Shown piece by piece: positions 19,241 to 30,887 of a stretch of DNA of 64,000 nucleotides (positions are counted from its first letter, which is position 1; every line of letters begins with the position of its first letter). The DNA is taken from NCBI RefSeq assembly GCF_018687595.1, contig NZ_CP061298.1, positions 868,001-932,000 on the forward strand. Reading direction: 5' to 3'. The notes under the pieces are model-generated. The model worked only from the letters and a program-made list of their open reading frames with translations, was not told the origin of the DNA and ran no database searches. The translations under genes and the position numbers were made by a program. Origin of the DNA: Polynucleobacter paludilacus (lineage in GTDB: Bacteria > Pseudomonadota > Gammaproteobacteria > Burkholderiales > Burkholderiaceae).

Positions 19241-19591
19241 TTACTTTTTAATTACTAAAGTCCCTGGCAAAGAAGATACATAAGCAGCGATATCTTTTAA
19301 GTCCTGTTCTGAGTAGGATTGAACTTGGCCTGCCATGATGGCGTTATTGCGACCGTACTTCGCATTGCTGCCACCAACTTGGTAGGCATGTAATGCATAG
19401 TAAAGGTAATCGGCAGGTTGACCAGCCAAACGTGGGTAGACCGGCAGAATTGGCGCATTGAGTCCAGCACCATGACAGGAGGTGCAATTACCCTTCTCTA
19501 CCAAAGCCTGACCTTTTTCAATGTTGGCGGCATTGGCCAAGCCAACGCAACAAAATACAAGAGTAGTGATGAATGCAAATTTCATAGACAT
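19241..19591 (-). CDS. Small periplasmic c-type cytochrome (class I)
   Basis: A 116-residue protein with signal peptide MSMKFAFITTLVFCCVGLANA and one heme motif CTSCHG; the axial methionine is likely in NAIMAGQVQSYSEQDL. This pattern resembles cytochrome c4/c553-type electron carriers. Met3 (19585) has a better-spaced GAG site and may be the true start. It follows another mono-heme cytochrome by seven bases, so the two likely form an electron-transfer pair, comparable to the two halves of a diheme cytochrome c4. The partner oxidase or dehydrogenase is not in this window. Confidence 0.85.
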   Translation of the reverse strand: MSMKFAFITTLVFCCVGLANAANIEKGQALVEKGNCTSCHGAGLNAPILPVYPRLAGQPADYLYYALHAYQVGGSNAKYGRNNAIMAGQVQSYSEQDLKDIAAYVSSLPGTLVIKK

Positions 19592-19598
19592 ATCTCGA

Positions 19599-19961
19599 TT
19601 ACTTCAATGGGTTGATCGGTGAGCTGGATGTTTGCGCGGCATAGTATTCGCCGATATCAGCCATATCCTGATCGGACAGACTTCCGGCAATCGCTCTCAT
19701 CGTTGGGTGCTTGCGCTCGCCCTTTTTATACTCAGACAAAGCAACCGCAATATAGCCCGCATTTTGACCGCCCAACATGGGCACGCGATAGACCAAAGGG
19801 TAGTCAGCACGATAGTCAGGAATGGAATGGCAACCAGTGCAAAGCCAGACTTTGCCTGCACCAGCTTGAGCAGAACCCTGGACGTCATCGGCTTGCGCTG
19901 CAAGTGCGGTAAAAGCCAAACTAGCACAGAGGGCCAATTGGGAAATCAAGTGTTTTTTCAT
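19599..19961 (-). CDS. Small periplasmic c-type cytochrome
   Basis: About 120 residues: signal peptide MKKHLISQLALCASLAFTAL then AAQA cleavage, heme motif CTGCHS, and a likely axial Met in PTMRAIAGSLSDQDMADIG. I chose the ATG at 19961 for a typical signal peptide; an ATG at 19970 adds three residues. It is upstream of and co-oriented with the second cytochrome. Spacing after the heme motif (DYRADYPLVYRVPMLGGQNAG) parallels its neighbour, suggesting duplication. Confidence 0.83.
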   Translation of the reverse strand: MKKHLISQLALCASLAFTALAAQADDVQGSAQAGAGKVWLCTGCHSIPDYRADYPLVYRVPMLGGQNAGYIAVALSEYKKGERKHPTMRAIAGSLSDQDMADIGEYYAAQTSSSPINPLK

Positions 19962-20113
19962 AGAAATCATCAAGAAGCAGATTGATCAAAAGTTTGAGAG
20001 AGTATAGCGGAGACTGCAGGCAAACGGCCTGGAATGCGTATTTTTGGTGAATTGGCGTTTCTAGGCAATATTTTTCCCTATACTTTCTGCTATTCGCAAT
20101 TATCGAGAACACC

Positions 20114-20572
20114 ATGACCGCCCTTGCCTCAGATCGCCTCAAGACTTTAGGCATCGAATTACCCCCAGCCGGCCCTCCCGCCGCCGCTTATGTAATGGCA
20201 ACGACCTCAGGCAATACCGTCTATCTCTCCGGGCATATTGCAAAACAAGCTGGCAAAGTTTGGGTTGGCAAGCTGGGGCACGATATGGATACCGAAACAG
20301 GTAAGAATGCGGCACGCTCGATAGCCATCGATTTACTGGCTACCCTTCAAAATCACCTAGGCTCGATTGATCGAGTCAAACGCATCATCAAAGTGATGGG
20401 TTTGGTTAACTCAACCACAGGCTTCACTGAACAGCACTTAGTCATCAATGGATGCTCAGAATTGCTATTCGAAGTGTTTGGCGATGCAGGCAAGCACGCA
20501 CGCAGTGCCTTTGGTGTCGCTCAAATTCCTTTGGGTGCCTGCGTCGAAATTGAACTCATTGCAGAGATTTAA
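20114..20572 (+). CDS. RidA/YjgF family protein
   Basis: A 152-residue member of the Rid superfamily (YjgF/YER057c/UK114), which hydrolyse reactive enamine/imine intermediates or have related, often unknown roles. It has the family core VYLSGHIAKQAGK and GVAQIPLGACVEIELIAEI at the C-terminus. The arginine that binds carboxylates in true RidA (normally R105 in a PxR context) is not evident, so it belongs to one of the other Rid subgroups. It stands alone, converging on parC. Confidence 0.82.
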   Translation: MTALASDRLKTLGIELPPAGPPAAAYVMATTSGNTVYLSGHIAKQAGKVWVGKLGHDMDTETGKNAARSIAIDLLATLQNHLGSIDRVKRIIKVMGLVNSTTGFTEQHLVINGCSELLFEVFGDAGKHARSAFGVAQIPLGACVEIELIAEI

Positions 20573-20581
20573 AGCACTGCT

Positions 20582-23035
20582 TTAGTTGGCTTTGAGCTTA
20601 CCGTCTTTCAGACGAGGCTCAACAAAGTGGCCTTTGCGGGCACGATTACCGACAAATGTCTTGAGCGTCTTGGCATCCAAATTGAGCTCGGTTGGTTTGC
20701 TGGCTCGACCCGCACCACTATACGATGCGCCTTCAGCGCCGACTGCAATCGCAGAAGCCAAAGTCTCTTTAGGATCAAGACCCATCAGAATCACACCTTT
20801 ACCTCCAGCAGGTAAACGCTTGAGCTCATCTAATGGGAACACCAAGAGCTTGGCACTCTCAGACAAACAAGCAACCTGTTTCATGCCGACTGATACTTTG
20901 GCGGCACCAAGCGGAGCATCTCCACCTGGGAACTTAGCATCAACACCCACAAAAGCTTTACCGGCTTTATTGCGGGTCATCATGTCGCTCACATTAGCCA
21001 AGAAACCATTGCCAGCACGAGTAGAGATCAGAACCAAATCATCAGCATGGCCAGCGTAATACGCCACCATTTGAGATCCGGCGGCCAAATTCACAAAGCT
21101 GGTGAGGGGCGATCCATCTCCACGCGCACCTGGGAGCTCGCTCACCGGTACTGTGTAAACGCGACCATCACTACCAAAGCCTTGCATTACATCGACCGTG
21201 CGGCATTCGAAAGTGCCATACATGCCATCACCAGCCTTAAATGCAAACTGGCTAGGGTCATGTTCATGACCTTGACGCACTCGTACCCAACCTTTTTGAG
21301 AAACAATTACTGTCACAGGCTCATCAACCACCTTAGTCTCAGCTATAGCACGCTTATCTTCTTGGATGATGGTGCGACGATCATCACCAAAGTCTTTCAT
21401 ATCGGACTCAATCTCTTTGATGATGCGCTTACGTAAATTGCTATCGTTTTGTAAGAGTCCTTCAAGATCATCGCGCTCGGTTTTCAGCTCCTTGAGCTCT
21501 TGCTCGATCTTAATGCCCTCTAAGCGAGCCAACTGACGCAAGCGGATGTCCAAAATGTCTTCTGCTTGACGCTCAGTGAGTTTGAAGGCGGTAATCAAAT
21601 CCGCCTTAGGCTCATCGCTATTGCGAATAATCTTGATGACCTTATCAATATTGAGAAGCACCGTTAAACGGCCTTCCAAAATATGCATACGGTCTTTGAC
21701 TTTATCCAAACGGTGCTCAGTACGACGGGTGACGGTTTGCACTCGGAAACCAATCCACTCAGAAATAATATCTTTGAGGCCTTTTTGACGGGGACGACCA
21801 TCAGTTCCAATCATCACCAAATTCATTGGGGCGTTGGATTCTAAAGAGGTATGGGCTAACAAGAGATTGACAAACTCATTGAGATCGATGTTCTTACTCT
21901 TAGGCTCAAACACTAAGCGCACTGCTGCATCTTTACTTGACTCGTCACGCACCCCATCTAATACCGCCAAGATCGTTGACTTCAGGTTGTTTTGATCAGT
22001 CGTGAGGGTTTTCTTGCCAATCTTGACTTTAGGGTTGGTAATCTCTTCAATCTCTTGCAAAACCTTTTGAGAAGAAGTTGAAGGTGGTAATTCATTTACG
22101 ACCACTTGCCACTGACCGCGAGCCAATTCTTCTACAGACCAACGGGCTCGGACTTTTAAGCTCCCGCGACCACCCTCATAGATCTGGGCAATTTCGTTAG
22201 CTGGGGAAATAATTTGACCACCGCCAGGGAAATCAGGGCCAGGGATGATCTCCAGCAGTTCAGCGGTCGACATCTTGGGCGACTTCATTAAGGCAATGGC
22301 TGCGCTAGCGACTTCACGAAGGTTGTGCGAAGGTATTTCAGTTGCCATACCCACCGCAATGCCTGAAGCCCCATTCAGGAGAACAAAAGGTAAACGTGCG
22401 GGTAATAGTTTGGGCTCTTGAAAAGATCCATCATAGTTCGGGGCAAAATCCACCGTACCTTCATCAATCTCACTAAGCAATAAACCAGCAATCTTGGTTA
22501 AGCGCGCTTCGGTATAACGCATGGCAGCTGCGCCATCACCATCGCGAGAACCAAAGTTACCCTGACCATCGATTAAGGGATAGCGCAAGGAAAAGCTTTG
22601 CGCCAAACGAACCAAAGCATCATAGGCGGATTGGTCGCCATGCGGATGAAACTTACCCAGCACATCACCCACCACGCGCGCGCTCTTCACTGGCTTAGCA
22701 TCAGCGCGCAGCCCCATCTCGCTCATCGAGAACAAGATACGGCGTTGTACTGGCTTTTGTCCATCAGCGACATCCGGCAAAGCCCGCCCTTTAACAACGC
22801 TAATGGCGTAATCTAAGTAGGCGCGCTCGGCATAGACTGCTAGCGTGAGGCTGTCTTTATCATCCTCATTAAGCTCAACCTTGTTGGGATCATGTGGGGG
22901 TGGATTGCCGCCTGACTTTGAAGACTGATCTGTGACCATATCGGTCTCATGAACATTGGAAAAAAGATCCGCCTGCTCTACCGGCTGAGTTGGTTTTGAT
23001 GGAACCGTTTTATGAACGGGTTTCTTAGTAGCCAT
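20582..23035 (-). CDS. parC: DNA topoisomerase IV subunit A
   Basis: DNA-cleaving subunit of topoisomerase IV, which decatenates daughter chromosomes. Catalytic Tyr174 lies in [11 protein letters not shown]; the quinolone-determining region is around [15 protein letters not shown]. The C-terminal part has fewer beta-pinwheel repeats than GyrA. An acidic, disordered N-terminal extension of about 60 residues precedes the usual start ([20 protein letters not shown]), long compared with E. coli ParC. Its ATG overlaps the parE stop by one base (TAATG). Confidence 0.95.
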   Translation of the reverse strand: MATKKPVHKTVPSKPTQPVEQADLFSNVHETDMVTDQSSKSGGNPPPHDPNKVELNEDDKDSLTLAVYAERAYLDYAISVVKGRALPDVADGQKPVQRRILFSMSEMGLRADAKPVKSARVVGDVLGKFHPHGDQSAYDALVRLAQSFSLRYPLIDGQGNFGSRDGDGAAAMRYTEARLTKIAGLLLSEIDEGTVDFAPNYDGSFQEPKLLPARLPFVLLNGASGIAVGMATEIPSHNLREVASAAIALMKSPKMSTAELLEIIPGPDFPGGGQIISPANEIAQIYEGGRGSLKVRARWSVEELARGQWQVVVNELPPSTSSQKVLQEIEEITNPKVKIGKKTLTTDQNNLKSTILAVLDGVRDESSKDAAVRLVFEPKSKNIDLNEFVNLLLAHTSLESNAPMNLVMIGTDGRPRQKGLKDIISEWIGFRVQTVTRRTEHRLDKVKDRMHILEGRLTVLLNIDKVIKIIRNSDEPKADLITAFKLTERQAEDILDIRLRQLARLEGIKIEQELKELKTERDDLEGLLQNDSNLRKRIIKEIESDMKDFGDDRRTIIQEDKRAIAETKVVDEPVTVIVSQKGWVRVRQGHEHDPSQFAFKAGDGMYGTFECRTVDVMQGFGSDGRVYTVPVSELPGARGDGSPLTSFVNLAAGSQMVAYYAGHADDLVLISTRAGNGFLANVSDMMTRNKAGKAFVGVDAKFPGGDAPLGAAKVSVGMKQVACLSESAKLLVFPLDELKRLPAGGKGVILMGLDPKETLASAIAVGAEGASYSGAGRASKPTELNLDAKTLKTFVGNRARKGHFVEPRLKDGKLKAN

Positions 23036-25023
23036 TAGATATCTGCCTCAACTTCATTACCGCGCTCTTCCAACCAATCGCGCCGCGCGCCGGATTCGGA
23101 TTTACCCATCAACATATCCATCGTTTTAATCGTTTCATCCTGGGTCCACTCACCTAGTGTTACAGGCAGCAAACGTCGAGTGTCGGGGTTTAAAGTGGTA
23201 TCCCACAATTGCTCTGCACTCATTTCTCCCAAACCTTTAAAGCGAGAGATCTGCCATGCGCTCTCTCGAACGCCGTCCTTGCGTAATTTGTCTTCAATGG
23301 CCTGAAGCTCATTCGCATCGAGGGCATAGATTTTTTGGGCAGGCTTCTTGCCGCGGGCTGGAGCATCGACTCTAAACAAAGGTGGCCTTGAAATATAGAC
23401 ATGACCCAAATCAATCAGTTTGGGAAAGTGCTTATAGAACAAAGTGAGCAGCAATACTTGAATATGCGCTCCATCAACGTCAGCATCAGAAAGTATGCAT
23501 ACCTTGCCATAGCGTAGATTCGATAAATCGATATCGTCATTGGGGCCATGAGGATCAACGCCGATCGCTACCGCGATATCGTGTACTTCGTTATTCGCAA
23601 AGAGACGATCGCGCTCTGCCTCCCAGGTGTTCAAAACCTTACCGCGTAGAGGCAAGATTGCCTGATATTCCTTATTGCGACCCATCTTCGCTGAACCACC
23701 TGCTGAATCTCCCTCGACTAGGAAAATTTCATTCATAGTGATATCTTGACTCTCGCAATCGGTTAACTTGCCCGGCAGCACTGCTACACCAGAAGATTTC
23801 TTCTTTTCAACTTTTTGACCAGCGCGCGTTCTAGCTTGCGCCTGTTTAATCACGAGATCAGCAAGCTTACGACCATAGTCGACATGCTGGTTTAACCAAA
23901 GCTCTAGAGCGGATTTGGAATAGGCCGAGACCAATCGAACGGCGTCGCGTGAGTTGAGGCGCTCTTTAATTTGCCCCTGAAACTGAGGGTCTAGCACTTT
24001 GGCAGACAGAATAAAGGAAGCTCTCGCAAAGACATCCTCAGGCATCAGTTTCACGCCTTTGGGTTGTAGGGCATGCATCTCGATAAAGCCTTTGACAGCA
24101 TTGAAGAGGCCTTCGCGTAAACCGCTCTCATGAGTTCCTCCTGCTGGAGTAGGAATCAGATTGACGTAACTCTCACGCACGGGTGCGCCATCTTCAGTCC
24201 AAGCGACTACCCAAGCAGCGCCCTCACCTTCAGCGAAACCATCTTCATCACTATTGCCAGTGGCATATTGCTCACCTTCAAATGGAGGAATGACCTCAGC
24301 ACCATGACCTGCTTGGGCGATTGCTTCATTGAGATAGCCGCGTAAGCCCTGAGCATATTGCCAAGTTTGACTGTCGCCCGATTTTTCTTGAATGAGAGTG
24401 ACTTTGACCCCAGGCAGCAATACGGCCTTAGATCTGAGTAAACGAATCAACTCTGGCATTGGAATTGCTGCACTATCAAAGTACTTTGCATCAGGCCAAG
24501 CCCGCACGCGAGTGCCATGCGATTTATCTTCTTTGCTGGATGCTTTAGATTTGAGTTTCTCAATCACCTTGCCGTCAGCAAAAGTCAAGGTGGAAACTTG
24601 CCCATCACGCCAAACCGTCACTTCCAATCGTTTTGAAAGTGCGTTAGTAACAGAGACGCCAACCCCATGCAGACCACCTGAGAAAGCGTAAGCGCCACCG
24701 CTGCCTTTTTCAAACTTACCGCCAGCATGCAATTGGGTGAATACAATTTCTACTACGGGAAGCTTTTCCGTAGGATGCATTCCCACAGGAATACCTCGAC
24801 CATCGTCTTCGACACTCACGCTGCCATCAGTGTGCATGGTCACAATGATGTGTTTGCCAAATCCGCCTAGCGCCTCATCGGATGCGTTATCCAGAACCTC
24901 TTGAATGATGTGCAAAGGATTATCGGTACGGGTGTACATACCGGGCCGTTGCCGGACGGGTTCAAGGCCTTTCAGGACCTGAATCGATGATTCGCTGTAT
25001 TCGGAGGTTTTACGTGTAGCCAT
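23035..25023 (-). CDS. parE: DNA topoisomerase IV subunit B
   Basis: ATPase subunit of topoisomerase IV. Domains: GHKL ATPase with [15 protein letters not shown] and the G-rich lid [15 protein letters not shown], transducer, and TOPRIM with [14 protein letters not shown] and [13 protein letters not shown]. The length of 662 fits ParE, not GyrB, which has an extra C-terminal insert in many species. I start at 25023 ([14 protein letters not shown]); an upstream in-frame ATG at 25068 adds 15 non-conserved residues. It is coupled to parC. Confidence 0.95.
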   Translation of the reverse strand: MATRKTSEYSESSIQVLKGLEPVRQRPGMYTRTDNPLHIIQEVLDNASDEALGGFGKHIIVTMHTDGSVSVEDDGRGIPVGMHPTEKLPVVEIVFTQLHAGGKFEKGSGGAYAFSGGLHGVGVSVTNALSKRLEVTVWRDGQVSTLTFADGKVIEKLKSKASSKEDKSHGTRVRAWPDAKYFDSAAIPMPELIRLLRSKAVLLPGVKVTLIQEKSGDSQTWQYAQGLRGYLNEAIAQAGHGAEVIPPFEGEQYATGNSDEDGFAEGEGAAWVVAWTEDGAPVRESYVNLIPTPAGGTHESGLREGLFNAVKGFIEMHALQPKGVKLMPEDVFARASFILSAKVLDPQFQGQIKERLNSRDAVRLVSAYSKSALELWLNQHVDYGRKLADLVIKQAQARTRAGQKVEKKKSSGVAVLPGKLTDCESQDITMNEIFLVEGDSAGGSAKMGRNKEYQAILPLRGKVLNTWEAERDRLFANNEVHDIAVAIGVDPHGPNDDIDLSNLRYGKVCILSDADVDGAHIQVLLLTLFYKHFPKLIDLGHVYISRPPLFRVDAPARGKKPAQKIYALDANELQAIEDKLRKDGVRESAWQISRFKGLGEMSAEQLWDTTLNPDTRRLLPVTLGEWTQDETIKTMDMLMGKSESGARRDWLEERGNEVEADI

Positions 25024-25101
25024 TCGCGCAAATTGTAGCCATGTCTGGCTGACACCCTCAAATTTCAATGATTAACCCTGTATTCATGCCAAAATTGGCT
25101 C

Positions 25102-26322
25102 ATGGGAGCCTTAAGTCATATTCGTGTTTTAGATCTGAGCCGGGTGCTTGCGGGTCCCTGGTGTACCCAAAATCTAGCTGATCTTGGTGCAGACGTGATC
25201 AAAGTAGAAAAGCCCGGTGTGGGAGACGATACCCGTCATTGGGGGCCACCCTTTGCAAAAGATCCTCAAGGCATCGATAGCAGTGAGACAGCGTATTTCA
25301 TTGCTATTAATCGGAATAAACGCTCGATCACGGTTGATATCAGCACCCCGGAGGGGCAAGACATTATTCGCAAGCTAGTCGAGAAGTCTGATGTTCTGAT
25401 CGAAAACTACAAAGTCAGTCAGCTGGTGAAATACGGTCTTGACTATGCAGCACTCCAGAAAATCAAACCCGATTTAATTTACTGCTCGATTACTGGCTTT
25501 GGTCAAACTGGCCCTTATGCCAATCGCCCAGGCTATGACATGATCGTTGAAGGCATGGGCGGATTCATGAGTGTGACAGGTGAAGCCGAAAATACTCCCG
25601 GAGCATCACCTCAAAAAGCCGGAATTCCGATTGCCGATATTCTGACTGGTATGTATGCCACGAACGCCATCCTGGCAGCCCTCATCCATCGCGATCGCAC
25701 TGGTGAAGGGCAATGCATCGATATGGCTTTACTCGACACCCAAATTGCGATTATGGCTAATGTATCAAGCGCGTATTTATGCTCAGGAGAAATTCCGAAG
25801 CGATTAGGAAATGCGTCGGCAACGATCGTGCCCTATCAAACCTTCCCCACATCCGACAGCTGGATCATTGTTGCCGCTGGTAACAATAGCCAGTTCAAAC
25901 ACTTTGTTACCGTGGGTGGTCAAGCCCACTTGGCGGATGATCCACGTTTTAATGACAACCCCGAACGGGTTAAGCATCGAGACCAGCTCATTCCCCTTCT
26001 AGAGGAAATGACGCGCCAAAAGACGAAAGCGGAATGGATCACATTACTCGAAGAAGCCAAAGTTCCCTGCGGACCGATTAATAATTTTAAAGAAGTATTC
26101 GAAGACCCTCAAGTCAAGGCTAGAGGCATCGAGCTAACTGTTCCTCACCCAGCCGTAGGTCAAATGAAATTAGTTGCCAGTCCTATGCATTTATCGAAAA
26201 CTCCTGTTGATATCAGAATGCCTCCACCGATGCTAGGACAACACACTGGGGAGATCTTGCGAGAACAATTGCAGCTAGATGCTGGCACAATTGAGGCGCT
26301 AAAACAAAAGGGTGTTATTTAA
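25102..26322 (+). CDS. Family III CoA-transferase (CaiB/BaiF)
   Basis: A 406-residue family III CoA-transferase, related to formyl-CoA, succinyl-CoA:carboxylate and glutarate CoA-transferases. N-terminal SRVLAGPWCTQNLADLGADV, the KVEKPGVGDDTR motif, and PGYDMIVEGMGG identify the family; the catalytic Asp is expected near ADILTGMYATNA. It has no functional partner beside it, so the substrate is not set by context. It is divergent from parE. Confidence 0.85.
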   Translation: MGALSHIRVLDLSRVLAGPWCTQNLADLGADVIKVEKPGVGDDTRHWGPPFAKDPQGIDSSETAYFIAINRNKRSITVDISTPEGQDIIRKLVEKSDVLIENYKVSQLVKYGLDYAALQKIKPDLIYCSITGFGQTGPYANRPGYDMIVEGMGGFMSVTGEAENTPGASPQKAGIPIADILTGMYATNAILAALIHRDRTGEGQCIDMALLDTQIAIMANVSSAYLCSGEIPKRLGNASATIVPYQTFPTSDSWIIVAAGNNSQFKHFVTVGGQAHLADDPRFNDNPERVKHRDQLIPLLEEMTRQKTKAEWITLLEEAKVPCGPINNFKEVFEDPQVKARGIELTVPHPAVGQMKLVASPMHLSKTPVDIRMPPPMLGQHTGEILREQLQLDAGTIEALKQKGVI

Positions 26323-26394
26323 CCCGTCTCTTGCAGCAAAGGCTTGTGCCTCTTGAGTTTCTCGTGGTGTAATTTTGCTACTGATTTTTGATAA

Positions 26395-26469
26395 CCCGCT
26401 GTAGCACAATGGATAGTGCAACCGCCTCCTAAGCGGTAGATCCAGGTTCGACTCCTGGCGGAGGGACCA
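26395..26469 (+). tRNA. tRNA-Arg (anticodon CCT)
   Basis: A 75-base cloverleaf: acceptor CCCGCTG / CGGAGGG, D-arm GCAC-GTGC, anticodon arm ACCGC-CTCCTAA-GCGGT with anticodon CCT reading AGG, T-arm CCAGG-TTCGACT-CCTGG, discriminator A and encoded CCA. The acceptor has a G-A mismatch at position 4:69 (26398/26462) and a T-G wobble at 6:67, and it begins with C1-G72. No T-rich terminator follows; instead an inverted repeat made of two DnaA boxes begins 15 bases downstream. Confidence 0.93.
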
Positions 26470-26484
26470 TCACTTTTATCAAAG

Positions 26485-26507
26485 TTATCCACAGCATCTG
26501 TGGATAA
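26485..26507. promoter_or_regulatory. Pair of perfect inverted DnaA boxes
   Basis: TTATCCACA at 26485-26493 (plus strand) and the same sequence on the minus strand (TGTGGATAA at 26499-26507) exactly match the 9-bp DnaA-box consensus, separated by GCATC. Together they form a 23-base inverted repeat. There is no T-run, so it is unlikely to be just a tRNA terminator. It lies in a 161-base gap between tRNA-Arg and the Nudix gene. Confidence 0.6.
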
Positions 26508-26630
26508 ATACCGAAATGTTTTGCTAAGTTACCGATTTATATAGACCGAGCTGGCTTGCCTAATATTTGAGCAGAATATCTTGCTTGACATTCCGTATAG
26601 TTCACCCTCAATTTCTCTTACACTCTGCTG

Positions 26631-27479
26631 ATGCAAAAAATAAACGACAGTACCTTAGCCGCCTTAGAGGAGATGTTGCAGAACTCCGCTCGCTCTGCAC
26701 CGCTCGATTTTTTACCGATCTTCTTCGAAGGTGCACATGCTGAAAAGCAAATGCTTGGTCATCTTAATCCCGAGTTCATTCCTTTCATTCAGTCGTCTCT
26801 GGAAGAGAAGCATATTGCTAATATTGAGATGAATCATCATGGCCTCTGGATTGATAATGCCAGTCCTTTTGCTATCACCGCTAGCCTGACTGAGTTAGCC
26901 AATCGACTTCGCCAAGGTGGATTTATACCGGGCTGGCGTAATGAAGAGTTTTCTTGGATTGATCACAATGGTCACGCCTACTTTCGCTTAGAACGAGCTG
27001 CTTTTAGAACCTTGGGTTTGCGCAGCACTGCCAGCCATATCAATGGCTTTACTAAGGAGGGAAACTTATGGCTTGGACGTCGCAGCGAGAGCAAAAGGAC
27101 TGATCCAGGCCTCTTAGACAACTTGGCAGCTGGCGGCATTGCCGCTGATGAGACACCCTGGGTTTGCGCTGTTCGAGAATTGTGGGAAGAAGCTGGCGTA
27201 CCGCCACAACTGGCTAATCACATTGCACCCGCTGGTAAGGTTCATATGCGCCGTCCTATTTTAGGGGGTGGTTTTCATGATGAGCAGCTGTTTATCTATG
27301 ACCTCGCTCTATCTAGCAATTTTATTCCTACCAATCATGATGGCGAGGTAAGCGGCTTTATTGAGATTTCGCTTGCAGAGGCGGCGGCCCGAATTTTGGC
27401 TGATGAATTCACGACTGACGCCGCCTTTGTCACGGCGGACTTTATATTGCGGAGCAATAAAGGGAGTTTTCTCCCCTGA
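26631..27479 (+). CDS. Nudix hydrolase with DUF4743 (thiamine-pyrophosphokinase-like N-terminus)
   Basis: A 282-residue protein: residues about 1-125 form a DUF4743 domain found in plant and yeast Nudix proteins such as Yjr142w, and residues about 125-270 form a Nudix fold. The Nudix box is intact, GIAADETPWVCAVREL then WEEAGV, matching GX5EX7REUXEEXGU. Yeast and plant relatives dephosphorylate damaged thiamine diphosphate analogues such as oxo-thiamine diphosphate. It lies directly upstream of the TPP riboswitch and thiamine operon, in the same direction, which supports a thiamine-related repair role; that role is inferred. Confidence 0.85.
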   Translation: MQKINDSTLAALEEMLQNSARSAPLDFLPIFFEGAHAEKQMLGHLNPEFIPFIQSSLEEKHIANIEMNHHGLWIDNASPFAITASLTELANRLRQGGFIPGWRNEEFSWIDHNGHAYFRLERAAFRTLGLRSTASHINGFTKEGNLWLGRRSESKRTDPGLLDNLAAGGIAADETPWVCAVRELWEEAGVPPQLANHIAPAGKVHMRRPILGGGFHDEQLFIYDLALSSNFIPTNHDGEVSGFIEISLAEAAARILADEFTTDAAFVTADFILRSNKGSFLP

Positions 27480-27508
27480 ACGCCATTTCATGGTTAAATT
27501 AGCCCAAG

Positions 27509-27594
27509 GATGAAACAGGGGTGCCCTTCACATGAAGGCGCTGAGAAAGACCCTCTTACCCGAACCAGGTAATGCTGGCGTGGGGAGTTCCATC
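27509..27594 (+). ncRNA. TPP (Thi-box) riboswitch
   Basis: The conserved aptamer parts are clear: GGGGTGCCC and GCGCTGAGAAAGACCC (P2/P3 core), then GAACCAGGTAATGCTGGCGT (P4/P5). P1 forms from GATGAAAC (27509-27516) and GTTCCATC (27587-27594) with one A-C mismatch. It stands 46 bases before thiC and controls the thiamine operon. A second TCCATCT copy (27614-27620) can pair with AGATGGA (27633-27639) around the thiC ribosome site, so the switch probably works on translation. Confidence 0.95.
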
Positions 27595-27622
27595 AGACCG
27601 GCACCCGGTTTCGTCCATCTAA

Positions 27623-29536
<1,914 letters not shown>

Positions 29537-29553
29537 GCTGATTTAAGCTGACG

Positions 29554-30693
29554 ATGGCTTCATTCGAGAGTATGCGCTTTGGGATTATTGGTGCTGGCCT
29601 AATAGGCCGGCTCCTAGCGGTCGAGCTCGCACAAGCCGGTGCTCAAGTTGATCTTTACGATCAAAGCGGTCCTGATGCAGCATTGTCTGCAGCTCGAGTA
29701 GCTGCAGCAATGCTGGCACCACTAGCCGAGTCAGCTATCACCGAGCAAAGCGTTGTGAGTATGGGCGTGCATAGTTTGATGCGCTGGCCAGAGTTGCTTG
29801 CCAAGCTTGCTAGTCCGGTGTTCTTTCAGAAAAATGGCAGTCTCATATTGTGGCATCCCCAAGATGCGCATGATGCAGAGCGCTTTATTAAGCATTTGCA
29901 GAAGAATCAACGCAGTAATCCCTTGCTGACCGAGCCAGAACTACTGGATTCTGCAAGGCTGATGGAGATTGAACCGAGTGTTACCGATCGATTTAGTCAA
30001 GGTCTCTATTTACCCAATGAGGGTCAACTCGATAATCGGCAACTGTTAAATGCTTTAGTGGTAGAGCTTTCTACCTTGCCCGTCAATTTGCATTGGAATC
30101 ACGCAATAGAGCCTCAGGCTCTAGAGCAAGGCGGTCGATACGATTGGGTAATCGATTGTCGCGGCCTAGGTGCTAAAGCGGATTGGCCAGAAATCCAGGG
30201 AAACTCCCTGCGCGGAGTACGAGGGGAAGTGATTCGGCTATATGCCCCAGAAGTTAACCTTCTGAGGCCTACCCGTTTAATACATCCGCGCTATCCCATC
30301 TATATCGCACCCAAAGAGAATCACGTTTATGTGGTTGGAGCTACGGAGATTGAGTCAGATGACCATTCGGAAATGAGTGTGCGCTCTGCGATGGAATTAC
30401 TAAGCGCTGTCTATACAGTACACAGCGGTTTCGCTGAAGCTCGAATCCTGGAAATGGCAACCCAATGTCGACCAACCTTAAAAAACAACCTGCCTGAAGT
30501 TTGCATTGGTAAGAGTAATAGTCTCACTAAGCATATGTCGATCAATGGACTCTATCGACATGGCTTCATGATTGCCCCAGCTATTTTGGATAGCGTGATT
30601 GAGCTATTAGAAAGCGGCACGAGCAGAACAGCCAGTCAATTGGGATTACAGATAGTTCAATCTTCAGCTACAAGGGTAGCCGCATGCGCGTGA
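29554..30693 (+). CDS. thiO: Glycine oxidase ThiO
   Basis: FAD-dependent oxidase that converts glycine to dehydroglycine (iminoacetate), a precursor of the thiazole ring. The dinucleotide fold GIIGAGLIGRLLAVELAQAG lies near the N-terminus, and the DAO-family C-terminal block includes CIGKSN and the FAD-closing NGLYRHGFMIAPA. Length 379 fits. It follows thiC by 17 bases and overlaps thiS by 10. The presence of ThiO rather than ThiH means this organism uses the oxygen-dependent thiazole route. Confidence 0.92.
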   Translation: MASFESMRFGIIGAGLIGRLLAVELAQAGAQVDLYDQSGPDAALSAARVAAAMLAPLAESAITEQSVVSMGVHSLMRWPELLAKLASPVFFQKNGSLILWHPQDAHDAERFIKHLQKNQRSNPLLTEPELLDSARLMEIEPSVTDRFSQGLYLPNEGQLDNRQLLNALVVELSTLPVNLHWNHAIEPQALEQGGRYDWVIDCRGLGAKADWPEIQGNSLRGVRGEVIRLYAPEVNLLRPTRLIHPRYPIYIAPKENHVYVVGATEIESDDHSEMSVRSAMELLSAVYTVHSGFAEARILEMATQCRPTLKNNLPEVCIGKSNSLTKHMSINGLYRHGFMIAPAILDSVIELLESGTSRTASQLGLQIVQSSATRVAACA

Positions 30694-30881
30694 TGATTAA
30701 TCAGATTGAACATCAGCTACCGCAAGGGGCAAAGCTTGAGAATGCTCTAGCCCTTATACAAGCTCAGCCACCTTTTGCAGTAGCCATTAATTTGCAATTC
30801 ATTCCTAAATCCAATTACAGTCAATGCACGCTTGCCGACAATGATCAGATTGAGGTCATTTCACCGGTAACTGGCGGGTAG
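30684..30881 (+). CDS. thiS: Sulfur carrier protein ThiS
   Basis: A 65-residue ubiquitin-like protein ending in the required GlyGly (SPVTGG), which is thiocarboxylated to donate sulfur to the thiazole. The start overlaps the thiO end by 10 bases and the stop is six bases before thiG. No thiF adenylyltransferase is next to it; a MoeB-type enzyme elsewhere would have to activate it. Confidence 0.93.
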   Translation: MRVMINQIEHQLPQGAKLENALALIQAQPPFAVAINLQFIPKSNYSQCTLADNDQIEVISPVTGG

Positions 30882-30887
30882 TTTTTT

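Noticed and set aside
20586-21059. 157-residue plus-strand frame opposite the end of parC
   Set aside because: Antisense shadow of parC, no family resemblance.
26470-26630. Replication origin at the DnaA-box pair
   Set aside because: Only two boxes, no AT-rich unwinding element and no dnaA, dnaN or gidA-type neighbours. It may still be a DnaA-binding site.
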